Source: a virus
Direction: 5' to 3' (one strand)
Length of the DNA stretch: 26,867 nucleotides
Virus record (IMG/VR): IMGVR_UViG_3300025771_000155
Coordinates: 1-26,867 of that record
The translations under genes and the position numbers were made by a program. How positions within the stretch are numbered: position 1 is the first letter of the stretch; the number at the start of each line of letters is the position of its first letter. The notes under the pieces were generated by a model. The model was not told the DNA's origin. It did not search any database and worked only from the letters and a program-made list of their open reading frames with translations. Below are positions 7,510 to 15,625 of this stretch, in pieces.

Positions 7510-8379
7510 TCATAAGCCTAAGTATTGTTTGATTGCGGCCTGAGCATCGTTTCTACTTCCTGTCTTTTTCAGCCTTTCTCTAGCTGAATTTGTTTTAACA
7601 GGTTGAGACTCACCACCTCCGGCTTGTTGGCTCCTTGGTGGTTGCTTGGCACGCTTGGTTTCTATCGGCTTTGAACTTATCTCATCGAACAATGCAGCCT
7701 TACGTATAACCTTTATGAGCCTGTGATCGTACACAGACGCCATATCATTTTCGCTGAATCCAGCCTCGGTTAACGTTTTAGCCATTTTCTTGAGATCAGC
7801 ATTCATCTTTCCATCATCAAGCCATTCTGGCACTGCTTCCTTCCATTTAGCTTGTTCTGCTTGGATTAATTCCTGCTGTTTTTTGCTCATCTCTTGAGTG
7901 AGTTGGTCTTTATACTTCTTAACCTTATCACGTTTAGAGTCGAACTTGTTCCGCTGCCGATAGTATTCTTCAGGGTCGGACTCTCTCAGCTCTTTCATTT
8001 CATCGCTATCCAGGTATTGAGCCTCACCGTACAACAGAGATTCAATTTCCTGTAACTGACTAGCAATTTCATTTTCTTTAGCTTCAAGCGCCTTTCGCCT
8101 TTCCGCAACTTCAGAGGTCTTCTTTCGGTAGTCGGCTTCCATCATTAACCCTTTGGGGATTAAATCAAGATCAACGTCTTCCGTCAGTACATCGAACTCT
8201 ATGTCGCGGTCGTTTAGTTTCGCTTTCACTCGTCTGGGTTTGGATTCTGTGTCGCTCTGGGGCGTTTCCTCCGTTTCCTTCTTAGTTTCTACAGGGTCTT
8301 CACCCTTTGCTTCGGTTGGCTTATCAGCTCCGAGAAATGACCGTAAACGGTCGTGTACGGCTCCGCTAGGGTTGGCCAT
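7510..8379 (-). CDS. Capsid scaffolding protein
   Basis: This 289-residue protein is highly charged and mostly helical, with a long coiled-coil-like stretch from about residue 85 to 180 (for example AERRKALEAKENEIASQLQE). Low-complexity Pro/Glu/Thr segments lie near the N-terminus (about 20-48) and Gln/Ser/Gly-rich sequence near the C-terminus. It ends in a basic helix (about 265-289), where scaffolds contact coat protein. A segment KAKLNDRDIEFDVLTEDVDLDLIPKG (about 52-77) is common in phage scaffolds of this group. It lies between portal and capsid genes, with GAGG before the ATG. Confidence 0.82.
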   Translation of the reverse strand: MANPSGAVHDRLRSFLGADKPTEAKGEDPVETKKETEETPQSDTESKPRRVKAKLNDRDIEFDVLTEDVDLDLIPKGLMMEADYRKKTSEVAERRKALEAKENEIASQLQEIESLLYGEAQYLDSDEMKELRESDPEEYYRQRNKFDSKRDKVKKYKDQLTQEMSKKQQELIQAEQAKWKEAVPEWLDDGKMNADLKKMAKTLTEAGFSENDMASVYDHRLIKVIRKAALFDEISSKPIETKRAKQPPRSQQAGGGESQPVKTNSARERLKKTGSRNDAQAAIKQYLGL

Positions 8380-8384
8380 AAAAT

Positions 8385-8630
8385 CTACCTCATGATTCGT
8401 TTAATGTTTAACTCGTTTAAATCGTCTACTTTACCTTCTCTAATGTGATGCTGTAGAACTCTTTCAAAAGCTGCTACGGCTCGCAACATGTAATAAAGGT
8501 CTTCTCTTAAGTCTGCTTGGTCGTGTGCGCTTAGAGAAATATTCTTATAACAGGCTTCCCTTATTTCATTGATTGCAGACTTTATAAAGTCATTGTCTAG
8601 TGTGGCTTTGGCTTTTTCTGCTCTGTTCAA
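8385..8630 (-). CDS. Small helical protein between portal and scaffold, 81 aa
   Basis: The gene starts at a TTG (8628-8630) that overlaps the portal stop as TTGA, with AGGGG about 7 bases upstream. There is no better ATG near. The product is all-helical and charged (MNRAEKAKATLDNDFIKSAI), without membrane segments. A similarly small helical protein is often found at this position in P22/SU10-like head modules. Function unknown. Confidence 0.72.
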   Translation of the reverse strand: MNRAEKAKATLDNDFIKSAINEIREACYKNISLSAHDQADLREDLYYMLRAVAAFERVLQHHIREGKVDDLNELNIKRIMR

Positions 8631-10600
8631 ATCAATGCCCCTGGCACATTTTTATTCGTGTCTGCTTCAATCTTTGTAAGTTCGGCAGCAATCTTGTCAT
8701 CGTGCTGCATCTGATCTTGTATAAGTTTGGCTTGGTCAACCATGGCCTTTTCACGAATCTTCGCTATTTCTCTCTGAGTAGTAGCTTCTTGTTTAATTGC
8801 TTCAGCTTCGGCCAGCGGGTTTTGCATATTTTGCTGCATGGCCTGATTTTCTCTAGTGAGTCTCTCAATCTCAGCTATGAGTAACTGCTGAGGTACTTCG
8901 GGGTCATTAAAATACAACTCAATCTCTTTAAGGCCCACCTCTTTAACTAGCTGTGAATAAGCGTTGTATAACTTCTTGCTGTCAGCAAGGGGTAACCCTA
9001 ATTCCATGGCCGACTTAATCTCAGATATTAGATAACCAATGTTGGCGACTTTCTCTTGTCTATCTCCAGAACCCACTCCAACATCAATAGTGCAATAGGT
9101 TTTATGCTTCCACTCTGCAGGGTCAATGACTTTGGTTTCACCGAATAATCGGATTTGGATAGATTCATCTTGATACTTTGAAGCAAGAGCAGCAATCTTT
9201 TCGAATATTTCTCTTATTGCACCATCTGCAGCAAGTCTAGCAACAGTCTCAACACGCATCTGAGCCGCGTCCCTCTGTCCCACAAAGGCTACTGCTGTCT
9301 TGTTAAGAATCTCCGTATCTACGCCTTGAGAATACCTTGTAACCCCTGAGCGAACCTCTCTCATTGTGTCCGAGTATTCTATTGCTTGGAGTATTTGCGG
9401 TGTCTGGTTGTCAGTTGGGATAGGCATAAGTGAATCACCAATTGGCCCACTCCCATCAACTCTCACAACACCACCAGGTCTAGGCGTTAGAAGGTCGTCC
9501 AGTTGAACACGGTCATTCACAACCATTCTATTGAAGTTTGAAGCGTATATGTTGTTCAGCATTTGTCTAAGTAGGTGAGACTTTAAGTATTGAATGTCTG
9601 CTACTTGGTCTGCTGGACATGTCCCGATAGCCTTGTGTGGCATTGGAACGGGAACCATCACACAGAAAGGATGGTCATCAACACGCCTTTTTTCTAGTAC
9701 CTGGTTGCCAGCGTAGAAGACCTGCCACAGCTCGCTGATACCGTCCTCATCAGCATCCATGTAGACATAATATTCACCCAAATAAATTACATCTTTTGAA
9801 CTGTCATTAGTTGGGTTTGATTCATAGTCTTCTTCTAAATCGTAATTCCTAGCTAGCTTTACCTCGTTGTCTAGTTCTTCATCTTTTCCTAGTGATTTTA
9901 CTTGTTCCTTGCTGAAACCCATTTGAATTAGCTCAGAACGGGTTTTAGGTGATCTTTGGCCTATGAATGGGGGTTCTTCAAAATCTCTCGCTCTACGTGC
10001 TATTAGAAGCTCATCGGGTGGGATATTCTCAATCTTTGGGCGTCCAGTTGATTCTACCCATTCACCCTCAACATCTGTAAGACCGTCCTTGTTCTTTCTA
10101 GCCTTTGTAATCCTGAACTTTGGCTCCATCTTGAGCCGCATAACTTCCATATCATCTAGATTATTATACTCATCTGCCTCTATTTCTTCTGAGTCATCCC
10201 AAAATACTTTTACCACTCCTGTGTATTGGAGTAGGGCATCTTTAAACATGTTATATAGTATGGTGTTGCCTTTGTGTTGATTAGCAAAAACCCACTGGCA
10301 GTACTCGGTTTTATCTTCTGCCTCTTGATCGAATCTTGAATCTGTAGCGGTGAATTTGGCAACGTACTTACCTTGGGTAAACGTCCTCATCAGATGGGGT
10401 ATCATAGTCTCTACAACGTCTGAAACGTCTGATGTGACCATCTGTGATAAGCCTTCAATCTCATCACCAAACGGTCTTTGATTATAGTAATCGAGCAGGG
10501 TTTTCCGGTTGGAGTTGATCTTGCTCCCTTCCCCCAGAAACCCCAGAGCCATTCTTTCTTCGGCTCCTACGATTTGTGCTATTTCCTGATCTGTCTTCAA
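8627..10600 (-). CDS. Portal protein (P22-like family)
   Basis: The 657-residue product forms the dodecameric DNA-entry ring at the capsid vertex. The N-terminal pattern DQEIAQIVGAEERMALGF, then LLDYYNQRPFGDEIEGLSQMVTSDVSDVVE, is typical of P22-like portals, as is SDTMREVRSGVTRYSQG (about residues 408-424), followed by NKTAVAFVGQRDAAQMRVE. The C-terminus (about 570-640) is a Gln/Glu/Ala-rich helix, the barrel or crown region. The start is a TTG at 10598-10600. An in-frame stop lies three codons upstream and the next ATG (10552) would cut into the conserved start, so TTG is preferred. It overlaps the small coiled-coil gene by 119 bases. Confidence 0.88.
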   Translation of the reverse strand: MKTDQEIAQIVGAEERMALGFLGEGSKINSNRKTLLDYYNQRPFGDEIEGLSQMVTSDVSDVVETMIPHLMRTFTQGKYVAKFTATDSRFDQEAEDKTEYCQWVFANQHKGNTILYNMFKDALLQYTGVVKVFWDDSEEIEADEYNNLDDMEVMRLKMEPKFRITKARKNKDGLTDVEGEWVESTGRPKIENIPPDELLIARRARDFEEPPFIGQRSPKTRSELIQMGFSKEQVKSLGKDEELDNEVKLARNYDLEEDYESNPTNDSSKDVIYLGEYYVYMDADEDGISELWQVFYAGNQVLEKRRVDDHPFCVMVPVPMPHKAIGTCPADQVADIQYLKSHLLRQMLNNIYASNFNRMVVNDRVQLDDLLTPRPGGVVRVDGSGPIGDSLMPIPTDNQTPQILQAIEYSDTMREVRSGVTRYSQGVDTEILNKTAVAFVGQRDAAQMRVETVARLAADGAIREIFEKIAALASKYQDESIQIRLFGETKVIDPAEWKHKTYCTIDVGVGSGDRQEKVANIGYLISEIKSAMELGLPLADSKKLYNAYSQLVKEVGLKEIELYFNDPEVPQQLLIAEIERLTRENQAMQQNMQNPLAEAEAIKQEATTQREIAKIREKAMVDQAKLIQDQMQHDDKIAAELTKIEADTNKNVPGALI

Positions 10601-10676
10601 GAGTTTTCACTCGCTCTTTTAATTCGTTTAATTCTGCTCTTAAGGCTTTAATCTCTGCTGCTGTTCTAAAATCCAT
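10482..10676 (-). CDS. Small coiled-coil protein overlapping the portal start, 64 aa
   Basis: The ATG (10674-10676) overlaps the terminase TAA in a TAATG junction. The first half (MDFRTAAEIKALRAELNELK and on to about residue 29) has clear Leu heptads of a coiled coil. The second half is Arg/Gly/Asn-rich and read over the portal N-terminal coding sequence in another frame (119 bases shared). The non-overlapping first 25 codons and the junction suggest a real gene. The composition of the second half follows from the portal frame, so it may be unconstrained. Function unknown. Confidence 0.55.
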   Translation of the reverse strand: MDFRTAAEIKALRAELNELKERVKTLEDRSGNSTNRRSRRKNGSGVSGGREQDQLQPENPARLL

Positions 10677-11986
10677 TAAGCCATGCCTATTTTTGGCTGT
10701 TGTAGTTTTCTCTTTTGTCTGGGTTCTTCAAAGCATATCGCTGAAAGGCCGTGAGAGTCTGCTGAGTGACTAGCCCAGTCGTGATTGGGCCCTAAGTCTA
10801 TACCGCGCTTATCGTCTATTTTGGCGCTGTAATATGCCAGTGCAGAACAACCAGATTCACACTTTTTACTAAACCACATTTTATGAAACAGATTTCTTGT
10901 TTGTTCGATTCGCTGTTTAGCTGCGCCCTTGCCTTGATTCGGAACGACTACTACAGGATAACCAGCATCCTCAAAGGCTTTTCGATAGTTAATATCGATT
11001 ACTTTATCGTTTGTCTCACCGTCATGAGGGAGCCATATTTTAGCTCTGTCTGGCGTGTAACCTTCAGACCGTAACCATGTCAAATGATGCGCTATGTCCT
11101 GGCCTTGGGATTCGTAGTGGTTCAGGTAGTTAATTTTCTGCGGCTCTATTTGACTAGCCCAGAATACAAAGTTGTCGCTCTTTGCACCTGTTCCACCAAT
11201 GTCTGCGTAAAGCCTTACAACCTTGAGCGGATTCTCTGGAACGTCTACCAGCCAGCGCCCTTCAGCCCTGGCTTTAATGATGTGTTTCGTGTAGTAAGAG
11301 CCTGGCTTAACTTCTAAATACTCGCCTTCCCAAACATGCCCATAAGTGTCTGGTCTTTTCTCTTTATCGTCGAGTCGCTCTTGTTCGAGTGACGTTAGAT
11401 GCCACCATGGATTATCACGCCAGTTTATCTCAACAACTATTGAGTCTTTAGGGGGGTCTTGTCTAAACCTTTGGTCTGTTGGGCTTCCCTTTCTCTCAGG
11501 GTTCCATGTTATCCAAATCTCCGAATCTTGCTCTCGAACTGTTGGGACTACTTTTCGCCAGCACTCGTCCGTGACTGGTTCAGCCTCATCTACCCAAAGT
11601 ATTAAGATTCTACTCTTAGACTTTATTGAGTCTATGTTGTGTCTTAAACCTTGAAAGACATACTGAATTGAACCGCACTTTGTCCTTATGTACTTCTCGC
11701 CACAGTCATAAAACTGGCTTAAGTATTCGTCTTCTTGTATTGAGAATTTAATCTCTGCAAAAGAGGATTCATCTAAAGAGTTTTGTAATTCTCGACCACA
11801 AAGAATAATACCTTGCTTACCTTCAGAAGCTAGACTTATCCCCCTGGCTGCGGTCATCTTTGCAAAAGTTCTGGTCTTTCCCGAACCCCTGCCACCGTAG
11901 GCTAATTTATACCTACAAAGGTTCCATTCACCGTCTTTTATAAAAACAGGTATTAATTTACTTGGTATCTCTATTTGATGCATCAA
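10676..11986 (-). CDS. terL: Terminase large subunit (Terminase_3 type)
   Basis: The DNA-packaging motor ATPase and nuclease, 436 residues. Walker A is GGRGSGKT (31-38), Walker B is RILILWVDEAE (126-136), and ITWNP (159-163) is the coupling motif region. The C-terminal RNase-H-like nuclease has YADIGGTGAKSDN (260-272, first Asp D262), WLPHDGE (318-324) and HDWASHSADS (402-411), providing the acidic metal ligands. The start is ATG ATG at 11986, within the end of the TerS-like gene (29-base overlap). All key residues are present, so it should be active. Family assignment is strong; packaging style (pac or cos) cannot be read. Confidence 0.93.
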   Translation of the reverse strand: MMHQIEIPSKLIPVFIKDGEWNLCRYKLAYGGRGSGKTRTFAKMTAARGISLASEGKQGIILCGRELQNSLDESSFAEIKFSIQEDEYLSQFYDCGEKYIRTKCGSIQYVFQGLRHNIDSIKSKSRILILWVDEAEPVTDECWRKVVPTVREQDSEIWITWNPERKGSPTDQRFRQDPPKDSIVVEINWRDNPWWHLTSLEQERLDDKEKRPDTYGHVWEGEYLEVKPGSYYTKHIIKARAEGRWLVDVPENPLKVVRLYADIGGTGAKSDNFVFWASQIEPQKINYLNHYESQGQDIAHHLTWLRSEGYTPDRAKIWLPHDGETNDKVIDINYRKAFEDAGYPVVVVPNQGKGAAKQRIEQTRNLFHKMWFSKKCESGCSALAYYSAKIDDKRGIDLGPNHDWASHSADSHGLSAICFEEPRQKRKLQQPKIGMA

Positions 11987-12275
11987 CGCCCTTTATACCA
12001 ATAGCCTGAATTATTAAAGCGTTCCCGTTTTCCCCTGTAACCTCCATATCTACTGCTTTTAAGTCTGGCAAGTACTTATTTATAAGCTTCATTCTTGTTT
12101 CAATGCCTATCTTCAGCCTAGCAACGTCATCCTTGTTTATTTCCTGGTCTAAATCTTCTATTTTATTAACATTATCAATTACTTTCTCTACATGCTTTTG
12201 CCTGCTTAACAGCTCCCTTAAGCTTTCTTGTCTTTCGTGTTTATGCCTTTGTGCTAGGCTTTGGCCCTTCTTCAT
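11958..12275 (-). CDS. Putative terminase small subunit-like protein
   Basis: The 105-residue protein lies immediately upstream of terL with a 29-base overlap, and a GAGGGA ribosome binding site precedes its ATG. It is basic and helical in the first half, then shows ARLKIGIETRMKLINKYLPDLKAVDMEVTG (about residues 52-81). The 'RLKLI.KYLPDLKAVE' pattern is common in short proteins preceding Terminase_3-type large subunits. A clear HTH is not evident by eye, so the small-subunit call depends on position and this pattern. Confidence 0.6.
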   Translation of the reverse strand: MKKGQSLAQRHKHERQESLRELLSRQKHVEKVIDNVNKIEDLDQEINKDDVARLKIGIETRMKLINKYLPDLKAVDMEVTGENGNALIIQAIGIKGVDASNRDTK

Positions 12276-12304
12276 AGTTCCCTCAGTGGGTTGACTATTA
12301 AATA

Positions 12305-12592
12305 TTAATAACCCGATGTTGAGTAAGTGATGTTACCGTTTGCGCCTGTTCCGGTTATTGCAAAGTGCAGGCCGTTGTTGGCGCTTATTGGGTGTGGGAA
12401 TGTAACAGTTTTTGCACTGTTTTCAAATGCTACTGAATCAGCATGTAAGACTGTACCTGATGCTGCCGTGTTGTCGTAGACTGTTATAGTAGCGTCTACT
12501 GCGTTATTAGATATGATAGTAACAGAACATAATAAGCATTTGCCTGTAACTACTGTTCCCGCTGTAAAATCAGCTGATTGTACTTTTAACAT
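12305..12592 (-). CDS. Hypothetical beta-sandwich-like virion protein, 95 aa
   Basis: The product is 95 residues, beta-rich, with the pattern VTIISNNAVDATITVYDNTA (about residues 24-43) followed by a Gly-rich C-terminus. It resembles the small proteins encoded at 1-205 and 205-744, hinting at a family of related surface or structural proteins on both sides of the head module. No signal peptide. Probably virion-associated because its neighbours are. Function unknown. Confidence 0.72.
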   Translation of the reverse strand: MLKVQSADFTAGTVVTGKCLLCSVTIISNNAVDATITVYDNTAASGTVLHADSVAFENSAKTVTFPHPISANNGLHFAITGTGANGNITYSTSGY

Positions 12593-12600
12593 TTTAACAC

Positions 12601-13011
12601 CTATACGATAGTTGCCAGACTTGCGCCAAAGTCAACAGTGAAAGTTTCTGTATCATTTAATGTTATGCTTGAGCCGTAATCAAACCAACAGACAAGGTTA
12701 TCGCTCGCTGCTGTATCGTTATATATTACAGCATACTGGAACGGCCCTATTGTGCCGCCTGATGCCGTGAAAGTTACATCCGTAGCTGCTAGGGTAGCTG
12801 TGCCGCCTGACTCTGTGTAGGTGTTGGTAATATCATCACCACCTGCAGTGTACCCATTGCCCGCGCTTATTTCCGTTATATCTGTTTTAACGGTATTAGT
12901 AGCGACTGGGGCAGAGTTTGTCAGCATTACTCTTAATGTGTCTGTATTCAGGTTGTGTGTACCTAGTCCAACCTGTTCTACAAAGTCTTGAAATTTATTG
13001 TATGTAGCCAT
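12601..13011 (-). CDS. Phage structural protein, 136 aa
   Basis: The product reads YNKFQDFVEQVGLGTHNLNT followed by LRVMLTNSAPVATNTVKTDI, and later IGPFQYAVIYNDTAASDNLVCWFDYGSSI with TFTVDFG. This matches a widespread family of small phage virion proteins with 'YNKF..FVE.....HNL.TD.LKVMLTN..P....TVK.DITEI..GNGYTAGG'. Length (136) is usual. The start follows directly on the upstream stop (TAA ATG). Usually annotated only as structural or hypothetical; exact position in the virion unknown. Confidence 0.8.
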   Translation of the reverse strand: MATYNKFQDFVEQVGLGTHNLNTDTLRVMLTNSAPVATNTVKTDITEISAGNGYTAGGDDITNTYTESGGTATLAATDVTFTASGGTIGPFQYAVIYNDTAASDNLVCWFDYGSSITLNDTETFTVDFGASLATIV

Positions 13012-14688
13012 TTATTGAACCGTCCACGTGTCTGAATTGTTAGATTGTACTTCCCAGATTCCCGATGAATAGCTTAAAGTAACATTAGAGCCTGTAAGCG
13101 TATAAGCACCAGACTCCATGTCTAAAACATAAGTTCTTAAAAATGCCTGACTCACGCCTGTTAGTGTGTAGCTTCCAGAATCGCAGGTTAAAGTATATGT
13201 AGAGCTGGCGGGGTTGTATGTTAGTGTTACGTCCTGCCCTGTTAGCGTATAGCTCCCTGAGTCGGCAGGTAATTTATATCCTTTTAAGAGCCCTACTGTC
13301 TGGCCTGTTAAAGAATAACTACCAGAATTAGCTGGAAGTTTAACCCCTCTTTTTAACCCTGTGGCCGTACCTGTTAAAGCATAGCTTCCAGAGTCAGCCT
13401 GAACCTTAGAACCTTTATTAAGTCCTGTTGTTGTACCTGTGTATGTGTAGCTGCCTGAATCTGCTGTTAGGGTGTAAGCGCCTGTTGCTGTTGCTGGCCC
13501 AATAGTTAAAGCAGCCCACTTTCTAGCAGTACCAGCCACTGTACTAGGGAAACTCAAAGAGAATCCATTTGTATCAAAGCTGCTAAAAGTGCCTATGTTA
13601 AGGCTTGTAGTTCCTCCAGTGAGGTCGTCTACTGCGTTTGAATGCCATTGTGATGCAGCGTTGCTTGTACCTACATTGTGCTCCGAACTGTAAGCCAAAC
13701 AATACTCATTTGTAGAATCAAAAACTGAAACCCCAAAACCTTCCTGGTTCTGCAGCGTGTTTTCTGCGGTACAATCGCTAAGCATTAAAAATGCAAAATC
13801 AGGCTCAAAACCTGGTGCTGTTGTTGAATATGTTCCCGTAGAAGTCGGGCTATCTAAAGAATCAATACTTATATCAGGTGAGTTTGTGAATTTTAAAGCT
13901 AAAAAATCAACGTAGTCGCTCGCGCTATTGCCTGAGTCGATTGTTATTGTGAAGCCGCTAGAATCAAAAGTCCCGACTGAGCCACGCCAAGTCACAGAAC
14001 CGTTATATATCTGACCAATGCAGGAGTCATTTCTTAGCATTGTCTGCACAGCAGTGGTGGCAGAGCCATCTTTGTCAGAAAACAACAAACACCTTTGAGT
14101 ATCAACACCATCATTATGTGCAATACCCATACTAAATATATTCTCAGAGCCACCGCTTACACCATAGCCTCCATGTCCTGTACCCATAAAAAACACAAGG
14201 TCTGGCTCGAAGCCTACTGAGGTTATATCGTTTGCGCCCGTGGTAGTTGTTAGCTTATGATTCCCTACGTATGCATTACTTACATCAGAACCGCCTATCA
14301 ATATTGCAGTAACATGTCTAGTAACACCTGTTGTCGCTGCAATATTTATCTGAACACCATCCGTAAGCCAAGAATTCCAGCTTATGACGTACTCGCTTGA
14401 ACCTGATGTGACAGAATAAATGTTTATGCATCTATCATTCCTTGAGAGCCTAAATGTGTCTGATGTTGTGACATTATCCTCAGATGCGACAGCCGACATA
14501 TACTCAGAGGTGCCGTCAGCAAACCCCATACCGAAATGAGCTCCGTCTGTCCTCTGCGCTCCGTCAGTAGTACCACCCCACAAAAAAATAACGGACGATG
14601 GTGTTCCAAATCCGCTAATCGTTATGTTTTGCGTACCTGTTGATGTATTTAAAGCTACAGTCGTGGCTCTAAACTTTACGTCAGCCAT
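13012..14688 (-). CDS. Large beta-rich surface-type protein with six C-terminal SGSYTLTG repeats
   Basis: The 558-residue protein is Ser/Thr/Gly-rich and low in Lys. Residues 1-400 contain two copies of a repeated domain-like pattern: GFEPDLVFFMGTG (near 180) and GFEPDFAFLMLSD (near 295) are matching strands. Residues 405-542 are six imperfect repeats of about 22 residues built around ADSGSYTLTG (near 405, 427, 449, 471, 498 and 519). Such repeats are seen in phage and bacterial surface proteins and form beta-solenoid or stalk-like regions. Start overlaps the upstream stop as TAATG. A fibre, decoration or adhesion protein is likely; no enzyme motif is visible. Confidence 0.8.
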   Translation of the reverse strand: MADVKFRATTVALNTSTGTQNITISGFGTPSSVIFLWGGTTDGAQRTDGAHFGMGFADGTSEYMSAVASEDNVTTSDTFRLSRNDRCINIYSVTSGSSEYVISWNSWLTDGVQINIAATTGVTRHVTAILIGGSDVSNAYVGNHKLTTTTGANDITSVGFEPDLVFFMGTGHGGYGVSGGSENIFSMGIAHNDGVDTQRCLLFSDKDGSATTAVQTMLRNDSCIGQIYNGSVTWRGSVGTFDSSGFTITIDSGNSASDYVDFLALKFTNSPDISIDSLDSPTSTGTYSTTAPGFEPDFAFLMLSDCTAENTLQNQEGFGVSVFDSTNEYCLAYSSEHNVGTSNAASQWHSNAVDDLTGGTTSLNIGTFSSFDTNGFSLSFPSTVAGTARKWAALTIGPATATGAYTLTADSGSYTYTGTTTGLNKGSKVQADSGSYALTGTATGLKRGVKLPANSGSYSLTGQTVGLLKGYKLPADSGSYTLTGQDVTLTYNPASSTYTLTCDSGSYTLTGVSQAFLRTYVLDMESGAYTLTGSNVTLSYSSGIWEVQSNNSDTWTVQ

Positions 14689-15014
14689 TAACTTATACCG
14701 TTAATCCAAGACCAGAAATTTATCTCGTTATATATTGTTGGCAAAACTTCACTTTCTGCTAAAACCAAATAACCAAAAACTCTGACAAAATACGCTTCTT
14801 TATTTGCTACTAAATTAGATTTTTGATACAAGGTTGTAGCTTCTGCCGTTTGGTCAGTATCTAAAGATAAGGCAGATACGATATTAGAAGCGCTTATGTT
14901 TCCTCTGTTAAAATCGTGCAGCAGTTCTTTAAATACGTGTATGCTTATTTTATCTAACTGCTCGCGCTCATTTGCAGGTACAGCGCCAGTTAATCTCTGG
15001 TATAAAGTATGCAT
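14688..15014 (-). CDS. Hypothetical helical protein, 108 aa
   Basis: Starting MHTLYQRLTGAVPANEREQL, this 108-residue protein is mainly helical. ATG at 15014 overlaps the TGA of the FN3 gene; a GTG one codon earlier is the alternative. It contains EYF-like aromatic residues near the C-terminus (YFVRVFGYLVLAE, then INFWSWINGIS), possibly a hydrophobic packing surface rather than a membrane segment. It is coupled to both neighbours by one-base overlaps. Function unknown. Confidence 0.72.
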   Translation of the reverse strand: MHTLYQRLTGAVPANEREQLDKISIHVFKELLHDFNRGNISASNIVSALSLDTDQTAEATTLYQKSNLVANKEAYFVRVFGYLVLAESEVLPTIYNEINFWSWINGIS

Positions 15015-15381
15015 CACTCAACCTCTGCCAAATCGTTATGTATGACCGTTGGTATTCCATTTACAATAATTTCAATTTTCATTTTGATAGTTTCGGGTGG
15101 CTCTTTTTCATAAGCGACCAACCTCGGTATAACTTCGCTTTCACCTGCCGAGTTATACGCCAAAACACCGATTACAACACTTTCGCTTATTTCAGTCTGA
15201 AAACTTAACTCTGTGCTTTCTTGTAGCAGTATTTTCTCACCGTCTTTGTACTGATATACGCGATACCCGTCACAGTCATCGCATGCAGACCATGTTGCTT
15301 TTAGAGTCTGTGCGTTTGCTACTACAGACATAAAAAAGCCGCCAAAATTAGGCAGCTTATTGCAAGATGGGGTAGCTTCAT
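15014..15381 (-). CDS. Secreted FN3-like protein; signal peptide and domain joined by putative -1 frameshift
   Basis: Two frames make one sensible protein. Frame A starts at ATG 15381 (AGGT about 6 bases upstream) with MKLPHLAISCLILAAFLCL and stops at 15322. Frame B (15014-15331) begins MSVVANAQTLKATWSACDDC and continues as a fibronectin-III-like domain with DGYRVYQYKDGEK and VLAYNSAGESE. Joining A to B by a -1 shift at T TTT TTA (15337-15331, read GC-T TTT TTA in frame A) gives a typical signal peptide ending near ANA before Gln-Thr. Frame B alone has no ribosome binding site and starts in the middle of this signal. Either a programmed frameshift or one missing T in the run explains this. 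Confidence 0.65.
15331..15356 (-). promoter_or_regulatory. Hairpin plus U UUU UUA slippery run
   Basis: GCTGCC (15356-15351) pairs with GGCGGC (15343-15338) with one G-U pair around a 7-base loop, then six T follow and an A (15331). The heptamer T TTT TTA is in register with the upstream frame, the arrangement used by -1 frameshift sites. The same hairpin followed by T6 also looks like an intrinsic terminator, so both readings must be weighed. Confidence 0.5.
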
Positions 15382-15615
15382 TTTATTACCTAAATTTAAG
15401 GGTGAACGCACCCCAAAACAGCTATGCCATGAATTCTGAGTTTGGCGACCTAGGAACATGGATAACTAAAAACCAAAGATCGGAGATACGCTCTTATGAA
15501 ATGCGAAAGGGGCCGTGGTAGGACACGAACCCCTTTCTGAATACTTGTATTTCTCCATTACAAGCCAGAACCCTATAAAACACTACAAGGCCCATACTAT
15601 TAATTTTCCCCCATT
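15382..15615. other. Non-coding gap between early and late modules
   Basis: No convincing gene is seen here. It holds a tRNA-like element (15508-15592), a small GGGTG/CACCC hairpin (15400-15413) followed by a T-rich stretch on the minus strand, and the ribosome binding site for the gene starting at 15381. By position it should contain the late promoter, but I see no good -35/-10 pair. Confidence 0.5.
15508..15592 (-). tRNA. Degenerate tRNA-like element
   Basis: On the minus strand the ends GGGCCTT and ACGGCCC pair with one mismatch, and GGGGTTCGTGTCC resembles a T-arm with the TTCG signature. CTTGTA and TACAAG pair perfectly around a 9-base loop containing T-GGA. The D-arm does not fold and the T-stem has mismatches, so this is a remnant, an atypical tRNA or chance. 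No firm anticodon is assigned. Confidence 0.22.
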
Positions 15616-15625
15616 TTAACGGGGG
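15608..15625 (-). repeat. CCCCC/GGGGG hairpin with a stop codon in its loop
   Basis: The last codons of the gene ending at 15616 fold as CCCCC (15625-15621 read on the minus strand) with GGGGG (15612-15608); the TAA stop is in the loop. The minus strand has AAAA rather than T after it, so it is not an intrinsic terminator there. It may protect the 3' end of the early message. Confidence 0.4.

Noticed and set aside
15332-15356. Simple intrinsic terminator (GCTGCC/GGCGGC plus T6)
   Set aside because: Kept only as an alternative: the hairpin and T run are inside a well-formed signal-peptide frame with a ribosome binding site, and the T run plus A is a register-correct slippery heptamer.
15608-15625. 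Terminator at the end of the early operon
   Set aside because: The stem is strong but is followed by AAAA rather than a T run on the transcribed strand.
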